13,154 nt of DNA from Syntrophorhabdaceae bacterium (GTDB lineage Bacteria; Desulfobacterota; Syntrophorhabdia; Syntrophorhabdales; Syntrophorhabdaceae), in assembly GCA_026415015.1 (NCBI GenBank), contig JAOAHW010000229.1:1-13154 (forward strand), read 5' to 3'. Below are positions 1 to 7,553 of the stretch, one piece after another (the stretch's first letter is position 1; the number at the start of each line of letters is the position of its first letter). The notes beneath the pieces are model-generated. The model searched no databases. It was not told the DNA's origin and worked only from the letters and a program-made list of their open reading frames with translations. The position numbers were made by a program, and so were the translations under genes.

Positions 1-19
1 AGATGTGTATAAGAGACAG
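1..19 (+). other. Tn5 mosaic-end / Nextera adapter residue (not genomic)
   Basis: The first 19 bases, AGATGTGTATAAGAGACAG, are identical to the Tn5 transposase mosaic end carried by Nextera library adapters. The match sits at base 1 with nothing before it, which is what an untrimmed read end assembled into a contig edge gives. It should be trimmed. Genomic sequence begins at about base 20. Confidence 0.95.
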
Positions 20-72
20 GCCCTAAACAGGCTTGAGTATATTAAAACTAAAAAAGAATAAGGTGGTTGTAT

Positions 73-1335
73 ATGGGTATGACTATCACAGAAAAGATAC
101 TTGCCGCACATTCAGGGAGAGATGTTGTTGAACCTGGTGAGATTATAGACGCAAACGTAGATATTGTCCTGGCCAATGATATAACAGCCCCCCTTTCCCT
201 TGAGGAGTTTGAAAAGGTGGGGGCAAAAAAGGGCTTTGACCAGGATAGAGTTGTCTTTGTCCTCGACCATTTTACACCCAATAAAGATATAATCTCTGCA
301 GAAAACTGTAAAAAGATAAGGGAATTCTCAAGAAAATATGGGATTAAACATTTTTATGAAGGGGGTAGATGCGGCATTGAGCATGCCCTCCTTCCAGAAC
401 AGGGTATAGTAGTCCCTGGGGATGTGGTAATAGGTGCAGACAGCCATACATGCACCTATGGTGCCCTTGGGGCATTTGCAACAGGCATGGGCAGCACTGA
501 TATTACCTATGCCATGGTTACTGGGAAGATATGGTTTAAGGTACCTGAGAGCATAAAGTTTCTATGCCATGGTCAGTGGAATAGGTGGGTCACTGGAAAA
601 GACCTGATACTCCATATAATAGGGATGATAGGTGTAGATGGTGCCCTATATTCTGCCATGGAGTTTGATGGAGAGGCTATCTCTGTCCTATCTATGGATT
701 CAAGGATGGCCATAGCAAATATGGCCATAGAGGCAGGTGCAAAAAACGGTATCTTCAGGCCTGATGATAAGACCATGGCCTATGTAGAAAAAAGGGCTAA
801 AAGACCTCCAAGGGTCTTTGAAAGCGATAGGGATACCAGATATAAAGAGATATTTGAGATAGATGTGGGTAAAATTGGCCTCAAAGTGGCATGTCCTTCC
901 CTACCATCCAATGTGAAAGATGTGGAAAATCTAAAGGATATTGAGATAGACCAGGTTGTTATAGGCTCATGCACCAACGGCAGGCTTGAAGACCTTGAGA
1001 TGGCAGCAGACATCTTAAATGGTAAAAAAGTAGCCCCATGGGTACGTTGCATAGTTATCCCTGCCACACCTGATATATATAGAGATGCCTTAAAACTCGG
1101 TTATATAGAGGTATTTGCTGATGCAGGGTGTGTCATCTCTCCACCTACATGCGGTCCATGCCTTGGAGGTCACATGGGTGTACTGGCTAAGGGTGAGAGG
1201 GCTGTTGCCACAACCAACAGAAATTTTATAGGTAGGATGGGCCATCCTGAAAGCGAGGTCTATCTATCAGGCCCTGCTGTAGCTGCTGCAAGTGCAATTA
1301 CAGGCAGGATATCTCATCCCCATGAGGTCTTATAA
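73..1335 (+). CDS. leuC: 3-isopropylmalate dehydratase large subunit (LeuC, HACN/LeuC type 2)
   Basis: This is the large subunit of isopropylmalate isomerase, which interconverts 2-isopropylmalate and 3-isopropylmalate in cytoplasmic leucine synthesis, working with LeuD. The protein has 420 aa, typical for the shorter archaeal/thermophile-like LeuC class. The aconitase-type [4Fe-4S] ligands are visible as C300 (GSCTNGR) and C360/C363 (PPTCGPCLGG). The substrate-domain signature GADSHTCTYGALGAFATGMG is present, as is the class-typical GKDLILHIIGMIGVDGALY. I place the start at ATG 73 (MGMTITEK) because AGGTGG at 61-66 is 6 nt upstream and this N-terminus is usual for the family; an in-frame TTG at 67 and an ATG at 79 are alternatives. 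leuD starts 11 nt after the stop. Homoaconitase or a related hydro-lyase activity cannot be excluded from sequence, but the asd/leuD context favours amino-acid biosynthesis. Confidence 0.93.
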   Translation: MGMTITEKILAAHSGRDVVEPGEIIDANVDIVLANDITAPLSLEEFEKVGAKKGFDQDRVVFVLDHFTPNKDIISAENCKKIREFSRKYGIKHFYEGGRCGIEHALLPEQGIVVPGDVVIGADSHTCTYGALGAFATGMGSTDITYAMVTGKIWFKVPESIKFLCHGQWNRWVTGKDLILHIIGMIGVDGALYSAMEFDGEAISVLSMDSRMAIANMAIEAGAKNGIFRPDDKTMAYVEKRAKRPPRVFESDRDTRYKEIFEIDVGKIGLKVACPSLPSNVKDVENLKDIEIDQVVIGSCTNGRLEDLEMAADILNGKKVAPWVRCIVIPATPDIYRDALKLGYIEVFADAGCVISPPTCGPCLGGHMGVLAKGERAVATTNRNFIGRMGHPESEVYLSGPAVAAASAITGRISHPHEVL

Positions 1336-1346
1336 AAGGAGTGTGT

Positions 1347-1847
1347 ATGGTTCTAAAAGGAAATGTATGGAAATTCGGTGATAATATAGATACGGACATT
1401 ATAATCCCTGCAAGGTATCTTGCCCATACAGACCCTAAGATATTGGGTGAACACTGTATGGAACCCCTATCTCCAGATTTCAGCAAGAAGGTAAGACCTG
1501 GCGATATAATAGTGGCTGGTGCCAACTTTGGATGCGGTTCCTCAAGGGAACATGCACCCATTGCCATCTCTGCCATTGGTATACCCATTGTCATAGCAAG
1601 GAGCTTTGCAAGGATATTCTATAGAAATGCCTTTAATAAAGGCCTGGCACTTATTGAGGCAGATATCTATGATATGGTGGAAGAAGGCGATGAGATAGAG
1701 ATTGATGTATTCTCAGGTATAATAAAGACAAAAGAAAAAACAGTGAAGGCAAAGCCAATACCGCCTTTTATGGTGGAACTCATAGAGGCTGGCGGGCTTA
1801 TGAATTATCTAAAGAAAAAGCTGGAGGAGAGACATGAAAACTTATAA
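1347..1847 (+). CDS. leuD: 3-isopropylmalate dehydratase small subunit (LeuD)
   Basis: This is the small (swivel-domain) subunit that completes isopropylmalate isomerase with LeuC. It has 166 aa, the normal length for the stand-alone small subunit. Visible family signatures are the N-terminal DNIDTDIIIPARYL, then GANFGCGSSREHAPIAI with the substrate-binding GSSRE segment, and SFARIFYRNAFNKGL. I use ATG 1347: AAAGGA at 1335-1340 lies 6 nt upstream, whereas the in-frame GTG at 1341 would leave no spacer. The 3' end overlaps asd by 14 nt, so the two are probably translationally coupled. The specificity loop after ARYL reads AHTD; this loop separates isopropylmalate, homoaconitate and other hydro-lyase subfamilies and here is not one of the variants I recognise confidently, so the substrate is assigned mainly by context. 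Confidence 0.92.
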   Translation: MVLKGNVWKFGDNIDTDIIIPARYLAHTDPKILGEHCMEPLSPDFSKKVRPGDIIVAGANFGCGSSREHAPIAISAIGIPIVIARSFARIFYRNAFNKGLALIEADIYDMVEEGDEIEIDVFSGIIKTKEKTVKAKPIPPFMVELIEAGGLMNYLKKKLEERHENL

Positions 1848-2850
1848 TGTAGCAGTGGCAGGTGCCACAGGGGCAGTGGGAAATGAAATGGTGGCAATCC
1901 TGGAAGAGAGGAACTTTCCTGTAAAAAAACTAAAACTCCTTGCCTCATCAAGGAGCGTTGGCAAGACAATCTCTTTTAAGGGGACAGATATAAAGGTGGA
2001 GGAACTCAAGGAAGATTCTTTCAAGGGCGTTGACATAGGTCTTTTTTCACCTGGTGGTGCTGTGAGTATGAAGTTTGCTCCCATAGCAGCAGCAAGCGGT
2101 TGTGTTGTTATAGATAACACCAGTGCATTTAGGATGGAGCCTGATATACCCCTTGTTGTCCCTGAGGTAAATGAACATGCTATAGCAGGATATAAAAACA
2201 GGGGTATAATCTCCAATCCTAATTGTTCCACAATACAGATGGTTGTTGTCCTGAAACCACTCCATGATTTTGCAAAGATAAAAAGGGTTGTTGTCTCCAC
2301 ATATCAGGCAGTGTCAGGTACAGGTAAAAAGGCTATATATGAACTTGAGCAACAGGTCCTTGCCATATACAGCAACAAAGACATAGAGAAAAAGGTATAC
2401 CCCCACCAGATAGCCTTTAACTGTCTTCCCCACATAGATTCTTTCCTGGAAAACGGTTACACCAAAGAAGAGATGAAGATGGTCAATGAGACAAAGAAGA
2501 TTATGGAAGACCAGAGTATCCAGGTTACTGCAACCACAGTGAGGGTCCCTGTGTTTTACGGCCACTCTGAATCAGTAAATGTGGAGTTTGAAAATGATAT
2601 AACCCCTGAAAAGGCAAGGGAGCTTTTGCAGAAAGCACCTGGGGTAAAGGTCACTGATGACCCTTCAAAAAATATCTACCCCCTTGCCATATATGCTGCA
2701 GGCAAGGATGATACATTTGTGGGCAGGATAAGAAGGGATGAATCTGTAAAATACGGACTCAATATGTGGATAGTCTCAGACAATATAAGAAAGGGTGCTG
2801 CCTTGAATGCAGTCCAGATCGCCGAGGTGTTGATAAAGAAATACTTGTAA
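1834..2850 (+). CDS. asd: aspartate-semialdehyde dehydrogenase
   Basis: This enzyme reduces L-aspartyl-4-phosphate to L-aspartate-4-semialdehyde with NADPH, the branch-point step towards lysine/diaminopimelate, threonine and methionine, in the cytoplasm. It has 338 aa, the usual length for the bacterial monofunctional enzyme. The N-terminal Rossmann motif is VAVAGATGAVG (residues 6-16). The catalytic cysteine is C131 in SNPNCSTIQ, followed by the conserved YQAVSGTG segment, and the catalytic histidine is H244 in RVPVFYGHSE. The start at ATG 1834 is supported by GGAGGA at 1823-1828 and lies inside the end of leuD (14-nt overlap). It is the last gene of the leuC-leuD-asd operon. No strong + strand terminator follows: a hairpin at 2842-2859 (TACTTGT/ACATGTA, one mismatch) is weak. 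Confidence 0.96.
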   Translation: MKTYNVAVAGATGAVGNEMVAILEERNFPVKKLKLLASSRSVGKTISFKGTDIKVEELKEDSFKGVDIGLFSPGGAVSMKFAPIAAASGCVVIDNTSAFRMEPDIPLVVPEVNEHAIAGYKNRGIISNPNCSTIQMVVVLKPLHDFAKIKRVVVSTYQAVSGTGKKAIYELEQQVLAIYSNKDIEKKVYPHQIAFNCLPHIDSFLENGYTKEEMKMVNETKKIMEDQSIQVTATTVRVPVFYGHSESVNVEFENDITPEKARELLQKAPGVKVTDDPSKNIYPLAIYAAGKDDTFVGRIRRDESVKYGLNMWIVSDNIRKGAALNAVQIAEVLIKKYL

Positions 2851-2964
2851 AAACATGTAGCCCACACCTTTTTATAATACATTTAAGGATAATGGTTGCT
2901 GTTTTTTGGAGTTATTTTAGGATACTGGATTATGTATTTTCATAAGGTTATATGACATAAGACA

Positions 2965-3031
2965 GAAATTTTAAAAAGGGTGATCTGAATGGATTGGCTA
3001 AGGGCAAAAAAACCATTCTTCAGATCACCCT
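2965..3031 (-). terminator. rho-independent terminator of the TRAP/catabolic operon
   Basis: An inverted repeat pairs AGGGTGATCTGAATGG (2977-2992) with 3013-3031, the right arm carrying a 3-nt bulge (CCATTC-TTC-AGATCACCCT). Read on the - strand, the stem is followed by TTTTTAAAATTTC (2965-2977), the expected U-rich tract. It begins 25 nt after the dctM stop codon. On the + strand no T-tract follows, so it is a weak terminator for asd. Confidence 0.8.
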
Positions 3032-3055
3032 GTCCATGTTTTGGGGAGTACTAAT

Positions 3056-4366
3056 TCATACCGCTGAACCCATAAATAGATCAGGCAGCCATGTAGCAAT
3101 TTTGGGAAAAATAAAGAGCAACAGTGCAGCTGTAAAGAGGCTTAAAAGAAAAGGCAAAACACCTTTATAGATAGTATTAAATGGTACTCCTGTAATGTTT
3201 CTCACTATAAAAACACAAATAGCTACAGGAGGTATGATAACCCCTATCATGATGGTGACGCCTATCATAACACCGAACCAGATGGGATCATAACCCAGTT
3301 TTATGACAGCAGGATAAAAAATAGGTGTGGCCAGTATCATAAAGGCAAGGTCATCAATAAATGATCCGCCGATAAGGTAAACAATTATTATTAAAATCAT
3401 TATAAGATAGCGCGGCAGAGGAAGACCTGTGATCCAATCTGCTGCAATCATGGGAATCTCAGTAACAGCAAGGAAATGGCCCAATACAACAGACCCTGCG
3501 ATGAGTACCAATGTCATACACGCTGTCCTTAATGATTCATCCCACGATTTTACAAGCATCTTGAAATTCAACTCTTTCTTAGACAAAGCCAGTATAAGCA
3601 CTGCAAAAGTACCTATAGTTCCTGCCTCTGTAGGACTGAATTTACCTGTCATGAGACCGCCTATGACTACAATAAATATAATCCCTACCCATAAAAAATC
3701 AGGGATAGACCTGATACGCTCTGACCATGAGGACTTCTCTGCTCGAGGGGCAATAGATGGATTAATCAGAACCCATCCATATACAATACAGAGGAAGAAG
3801 AAGGAGATTAAAATACCTGGAATAATACCTGCAAGAAATAACCTGCCGATTGACTGTTCAACAACTATTCCATAAATTATAAGGACTATACTCGGAGGTA
3901 TCAGCATACCAATTGTCCCCACAGATGCCACCACACCTGTAGATAGTTTTTTATCATAACCATATCTGTCCATCTCTGGAATAGCAATGCCTGAAAAAGT
4001 AGCAACAGTGGCAAGGGTAGAACCGCACATGGCCTTGAAGATAGTGGCCCCTGCCACAGTTGTCATGGCCAGACCACCTGGTACATGACCAACCCATTTA
4101 TGTGCTGCCATATACACCCTTTTTGCAATATTTGAATTGGATGCCACCTGACCCATAAGGACAAATAGAGGTATTACGGAAAATCCATAGGATGTAAATG
4201 TATCGAAAAAATCTTTCACAATAAGGTTACAAGCAGCCTCAAAGGAGACAAGATAAGCAAATCCAACGAAACCAACAATGGTCATACAGAAAGCAAGCTC
4301 TATGCCAGTCAGAAAAAGTGCCATTAGAATAACAAGGCCGATAATCCCAACTGTTATTTCATTCAT
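3056..4366 (-). CDS. dctM: TRAP transporter large permease subunit (DctM family)
   Basis: This is the large integral-membrane subunit of a tripartite ATP-independent periplasmic transporter, which drives substrate uptake with an ion (usually Na+) gradient. It has 436 aa, the standard DctM length, and about a dozen hydrophobic segments. Typical family stretches are visible: the N-terminal MALFLTGIELAFCMTIVG, ATVATFSGIAIPEMDRYGYDKKLSTGVVASVGTIGMLIPPSI, and the second inverted half with GVIIPPVAICVFIV. The start at ATG 4366 overlaps the end of dctQ by 8 nt, implying translational coupling. It is the last gene of the operon and is followed by the terminator at 2965-3031. Substrate specificity resides in DctP, so nothing more specific than an organic acid or carboxylate can be said. 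Confidence 0.95.
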   Translation of the reverse strand: MNEITVGIIGLVILMALFLTGIELAFCMTIVGFVGFAYLVSFEAACNLIVKDFFDTFTSYGFSVIPLFVLMGQVASNSNIAKRVYMAAHKWVGHVPGGLAMTTVAGATIFKAMCGSTLATVATFSGIAIPEMDRYGYDKKLSTGVVASVGTIGMLIPPSIVLIIYGIVVEQSIGRLFLAGIIPGILISFFFLCIVYGWVLINPSIAPRAEKSSWSERIRSIPDFLWVGIIFIVVIGGLMTGKFSPTEAGTIGTFAVLILALSKKELNFKMLVKSWDESLRTACMTLVLIAGSVVLGHFLAVTEIPMIAADWITGLPLPRYLIMILIIIVYLIGGSFIDDLAFMILATPIFYPAVIKLGYDPIWFGVMIGVTIMIGVIIPPVAICVFIVRNITGVPFNTIYKGVLPFLLSLFTAALLLFIFPKIATWLPDLFMGSAV

Positions 4367-4847
4367 GACCTGTACCTCTCTGAGATGTCTTTATTAGATC
4401 AACAATCATTGTCAAGCACTGCAAAAAACAACTTCCACTCAAACCAAAGGAGATAGGATAGTAAGGGAGTTTAAAACTTGGACTCACCTCTTTGGTATGT
4501 CTCAGGTCCAGACCAAAGATAATAAAATTGTATCCAATAAAGGCAAACAATGCTATGCCCATGCATCTTGTGATACACTCCATGACCTTTCTGTTTCGGG
4601 GTGCAAGCTTATCAACAAGGAAATCAACATAGACATGGACCTTCTTCCATGAGGTATACGGTATGGCAAAACCGACCACAACAGCCCCACAAAAAGAGAT
4701 AATCTCTACAGACCCAACTATGGGATAGCCAAGGTTCCTCATGATTACATCTGCAGCCGTTACAAGCATCATGAAAGCAAGAACGATTCCAGAGATAATA
4801 TGGAATGAAACATCAAGCTTGAATATGGCCCTTGTAAAATATTGCAT
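4359..4847 (-). CDS. dctQ: TRAP transporter small permease subunit (DctQ family)
   Basis: This is the four-helix small membrane subunit that forms the TRAP permease with DctM. At 162 aa it has the normal size. Hydrophobic segments lie near residues 15-35, 45-65, 88-110 and 130-150. The segment between helices 1 and 2 (ADVIMRNLGYPIVGSVEI) matches the family pattern of a conserved Arg-Asn followed by a Glu in helix 2, and VHVYVDFLVDKL is also typical. AGGAG lies upstream of ATG 4847 in the leader at 4848-4862. The gene lies 75 nt downstream of dctP, with a strong hairpin between them (4874-4914), and overlaps dctM by 8 nt. Confidence 0.92.
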   Translation of the reverse strand: MQYFTRAIFKLDVSFHIISGIVLAFMMLVTAADVIMRNLGYPIVGSVEIISFCGAVVVGFAIPYTSWKKVHVYVDFLVDKLAPRNRKVMECITRCMGIALFAFIGYNFIIFGLDLRHTKEVSPSFKLPYYPISFGLSGSCFLQCLTMIVDLIKTSQRGTGHE

Positions 4848-4873
4848 TTATACCTCTCTCCTTTCAATTTTAT

Positions 4874-4914
4874 TCCTCTCACCCCTTGATAAATGCACCA
4901 AAGGGGTGAGAGGA
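4874..4914 (-). repeat. perfect 14-bp intercistronic hairpin between dctP and dctQ
   Basis: TCCTCTCACCCCTT (4874-4887) is the exact reverse complement of AAGGGGTGAGAGGA (4901-4914), with a 13-nt loop. It sits 8 nt after the dctP stop and about 27 nt before the dctQ start. Read on the - strand it is followed by AATAAAATTG and not a U-tract, so it is not a classical terminator. A 3'-end-stabilising or partially terminating hairpin that gives more dctP than dctQM mRNA is the likely role. Confidence 0.8.
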
Positions 4915-4922
4915 TATAAGGA

Positions 4923-5945
4923 CTACTGGTTTTTTCTGAGATAATCCTGACAGAATTTCAAGGCCTCATCACCAGGCAGTCCTTTTGCCTTTGTATTTTT
5001 CACATAGTTCTCAAGGATCGGCTTCATCTTTGAAGCTACGGCATCCTCTTCCTGTTTTGAAACCTTTACAAACTTTACACCTTTCTGTATGGCATATTCC
5101 TTTCCTTCCTTATCAAGTTTATTCCATAGTTGCCCCTGTTTCTCAATCCATTCTTCATTTATTTTCTCTATTGCCTGCTGGTCTTCTTTTGAGATCATGT
5201 TCCATTTTCCCTTATTCATTATGACATACATGGAGGTCATATATGATACTGCATTGCTGTCAAGACTTGCCTTAACAACCTCTGCAAAACGCCAGCCCTT
5301 AAGTGCCTCGTTTGGCAACAGGATTCCTTCTGCAAGACCTTTTTGTAGGGCATCATAAGTCTCAGTAATAGGCATAGTCACAGGTGCTGCACCAAGGACT
5401 TTTACTATATCTGCGTTCTCTGCATTCGCCTTTATGCGAAGACCCTTTAAATCTTCAAAAGATTTTATGTCCTTCTTTACATGAAAAGTGCCAGGGGCAA
5501 CTCCATGGAGATACATAACTTTTACATCGCTAAATTCTTTAGGAATGAATTTTTTATAATATTCATTTGCCATTTTTGTAGCCTGATACCCGCTTACATA
5601 TCCTAATGGCAACTGGAGCACCTCGCTTAAAGGCAGCCTCCCTGGTGAATAAGCTAAAAGATTCTGAGCTATATCCACTATACCTTTAACTGTACTATCA
5701 TATGCCTGTGAGGGTGGTGTAAGGGTATTGCCTGGAAAATAAGAGATCTTTACACGTCCGTTAGTCCTTTTCTCTACTTCCTTAGCCCATTCTTCTGCAA
5801 GTTTACTTATAGGATGGGCAGGCGGGAAAAAGTTCGAATACCTCAGCTTTATCACCTTTTCCTGAGCATATAGAGGTAGTGAAGTCAAACAGAAGACTGT
5901 TGCTAAAACAAAAACAACCAATTTAACCACGAAACCTTTTTTCAT
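4923..5945 (-). CDS. dctP: TRAP transporter periplasmic substrate-binding protein (DctP family)
   Basis: This is the extracytoplasmic solute-binding protein that captures the substrate and delivers it to DctQM. It has 340 aa. The N-terminal signal peptide has a basic start (MKKGFVVK), a hydrophobic core and a probable type I site after residue 27 (LYA/QEK). The mature protein starts with the usual strand and EEWAKEVEKRTNGRVKISYFPG. The central DLKGLRIKANAENADIVKVLGAAPVTMPITETYDALQKG is the family's most conserved stretch. In most DctP proteins the G-L-K-I-R version carries the arginine that salt-bridges the ligand carboxylate. Here the motif is G168-L-R170-I-K172, with lysine at that position. 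AAGGAGG lies 7 nt before ATG 5945. A 75-nt gap separates it from ligase 1 upstream; a weak internal promoter there (TTGGAA-N17-TTAAAT) is possible but not convincing. Confidence 0.95.
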   Translation of the reverse strand: MKKGFVVKLVVFVLATVFCLTSLPLYAQEKVIKLRYSNFFPPAHPISKLAEEWAKEVEKRTNGRVKISYFPGNTLTPPSQAYDSTVKGIVDIAQNLLAYSPGRLPLSEVLQLPLGYVSGYQATKMANEYYKKFIPKEFSDVKVMYLHGVAPGTFHVKKDIKSFEDLKGLRIKANAENADIVKVLGAAPVTMPITETYDALQKGLAEGILLPNEALKGWRFAEVVKASLDSNAVSYMTSMYVIMNKGKWNMISKEDQQAIEKINEEWIEKQGQLWNKLDKEGKEYAIQKGVKFVKVSKQEEDAVASKMKPILENYVKNTKAKGLPGDEALKFCQDYLRKNQ

Positions 5946-6020
5946 AATAATTCCTCCTTAGATTGATTTAAGATAAATTGCTTTGTATTTCCAAAATTTT
6001 TAATATCAGCCCACCTTTGT

Positions 6021-7526
6021 CTAAAGTCTTTCTCGAAGAATCATCTTCTTCAATTCACTCTTTAAAATCTTACCTGTTGAGCTCTTAGGTAGTTCGGCTA
6101 CTATTATACATTCCTTAGGGACCTTAAAGGGTGAAAGGCGTGATTTCAGGAACATCTTAATATCCTCCTGAATAATTTTATGGCCCTGTTTAGGTACAAT
6201 GCATACGCATACCCGTTCGCCCCACTCAGGGTCAGGTAGTCCTATTACTGAACAATCTGCCACTTCAGGTATTGTATGAATAAGCTCCTCTACTTCTCGT
6301 GGATACACATTTTCACCACCAGTTATGATGATGTCTTTTACCCTGTCCACTATGTAAAAATAACCGTCTTTATCCGCAACACCTATATCTCCAGAACGAA
6401 ACCATTCATTTTGCCAGAAGGCTGAGGCTGTTCCTTCAGGGTTATTTAGATATCCCTTCATCACATTGCGCCCCCGAATGCAGATCTCACCTTCCCTGCC
6501 CTGCTCCAGAACATTACCTGATGTATCCATTATTAGGGCCTCTACCCCGTGAACCAGTTGGCCCACGGATCCGATAATATGTTTCTCAGGATAATAATGA
6601 TTAAAAGTGACTGGCATTGCCTCTGTCATACCATAAGATTCAGCTATTGTTATTCCAGTGCATTCCTTCCACCTCTTTACAATCTCCATGGCCAAACTTG
6701 CCCCAGCAGAAAAACAATAGCGCAGTCTTCCCAGCCCTTCACTGAGATCCCCTACTCCAAGCAAACGGACATAGACAGTGGGTACGGCAAAAAATTTTGT
6801 AACTCGGCCTAACCTGATCAACTCTAATACCTTTTCTAAATCAAATGAAGGTAAAAGCTCAATACATCCACCACTGATTATTGTTGCGTTCATAATATGG
6901 ATCTGGCCAAAAACATGGTTGAAAGGCAAAAAACAAAGAGCCAAATCATTCTCATTGGAGTGTTCATAATAGGCAATACTATGGCTGGAAAATATAACCC
7001 CTTCATGGCTGAGCATAACACCTTTAGGTGTCCCTGTTGTTCCACCAGTATAGAGGATGACAGCGGTATCTGAACGGTCTCTGTCAATAGCCTTAAAACT
7101 TCCCGAACCCTTATCAATTAGATAAGAGAGATCAAAATCACCATCGGGGCAGACTATTTTTTCAATTCCACAGATATCTTTTATGCTATTTAAATCACTC
7201 AATTTATCCTCTGTTGTGAATACAAAACGGGGCTTTGAATGACTGATTATATTTTTGAGCTCCTGGCCTTTTAAAAGCCCTGAAAGCGTTACAGCCACAG
7301 CACCAGCCTTGAGAATCCCAAAGTAAAATGCAATCCAGTCGATAGAATTTATGGAGCAGAGTCCGATATGATCACCTGGGTTTATTCCCATTTTTATCAG
7401 TCCCGTGGCTATTCTGTTAGCACGGTCGTTGAGTTCACCATATGTTAATTCTGAGCCATCCTGTCTTACAACAGGGCGAGTGGGAAAATAATATGCTGAT
7501 GCCTCTAAGTTTGTGGCAAGATTCAT
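6021..7526 (-). CDS. AMP-forming acyl/aryl-CoA ligase 1 (FadD/CaiC-like, ANL superfamily)
   Basis: This enzyme activates a carboxylic acid to its CoA thioester through an acyl-adenylate. It has 501 aa. The ATP-binding P-loop is YTGGTTGTPKG from Y159, with Gly at the usual Ser as in FadD-type enzymes. Further motifs are ESYGMTE (A5), WFRSGD (A7), DRVKDIIITGGENVYPREVE (A8 hinge) and the catalytic lysine K486 in STGKILK. I prefer ATG 7526 (MNLATNLEAS), because GGGAGA lies just upstream and the N-terminus then aligns with the paralogue at 10119-11615; an in-frame TTG at 7550 would add 8 residues. It follows the iron-sulfur gene by 27 nt. It is a close paralogue of ligase 2, but the A5 region differs (ESYGMTEAMPV against EGYGMTESASA), which suggests a different or broadened acid substrate. 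The substrate (aliphatic, alicyclic or aromatic) cannot be read from sequence. Confidence 0.92.
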   Translation of the reverse strand: MNLATNLEASAYYFPTRPVVRQDGSELTYGELNDRANRIATGLIKMGINPGDHIGLCSINSIDWIAFYFGILKAGAVAVTLSGLLKGQELKNIISHSKPRFVFTTEDKLSDLNSIKDICGIEKIVCPDGDFDLSYLIDKGSGSFKAIDRDRSDTAVILYTGGTTGTPKGVMLSHEGVIFSSHSIAYYEHSNENDLALCFLPFNHVFGQIHIMNATIISGGCIELLPSFDLEKVLELIRLGRVTKFFAVPTVYVRLLGVGDLSEGLGRLRYCFSAGASLAMEIVKRWKECTGITIAESYGMTEAMPVTFNHYYPEKHIIGSVGQLVHGVEALIMDTSGNVLEQGREGEICIRGRNVMKGYLNNPEGTASAFWQNEWFRSGDIGVADKDGYFYIVDRVKDIIITGGENVYPREVEELIHTIPEVADCSVIGLPDPEWGERVCVCIVPKQGHKIIQEDIKMFLKSRLSPFKVPKECIIVAELPKSSTGKILKSELKKMILRERL

Positions 7527-7553
7527 GATAAATCTCCCAGTTCTAATCAAAAA

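Noticed and set aside
2842..2976. Possible + strand terminator or gene after asd
   Set aside because: Only an imperfect 7-bp hairpin without a proper T-tract is visible and no frame with a ribosome binding site; nothing solid lies between asd and the dctM terminator.
3429..3875. 148-codon + strand open frame inside dctM, and similar long frames opposite the other genes
   Set aside because: They lie antisense to clear full-length genes, have no domain signatures or ribosome binding sites, and arise from codon bias of the true strand.
5946..6020. Independent promoter for the TRAP genes (TTGGAA-N17-TTAAAT)
   Set aside because: Only 4 of 6 matches in each box, in an AT-rich 75-nt gap; the genes are more simply read from the upstream promoter, though a minor internal start is possible.
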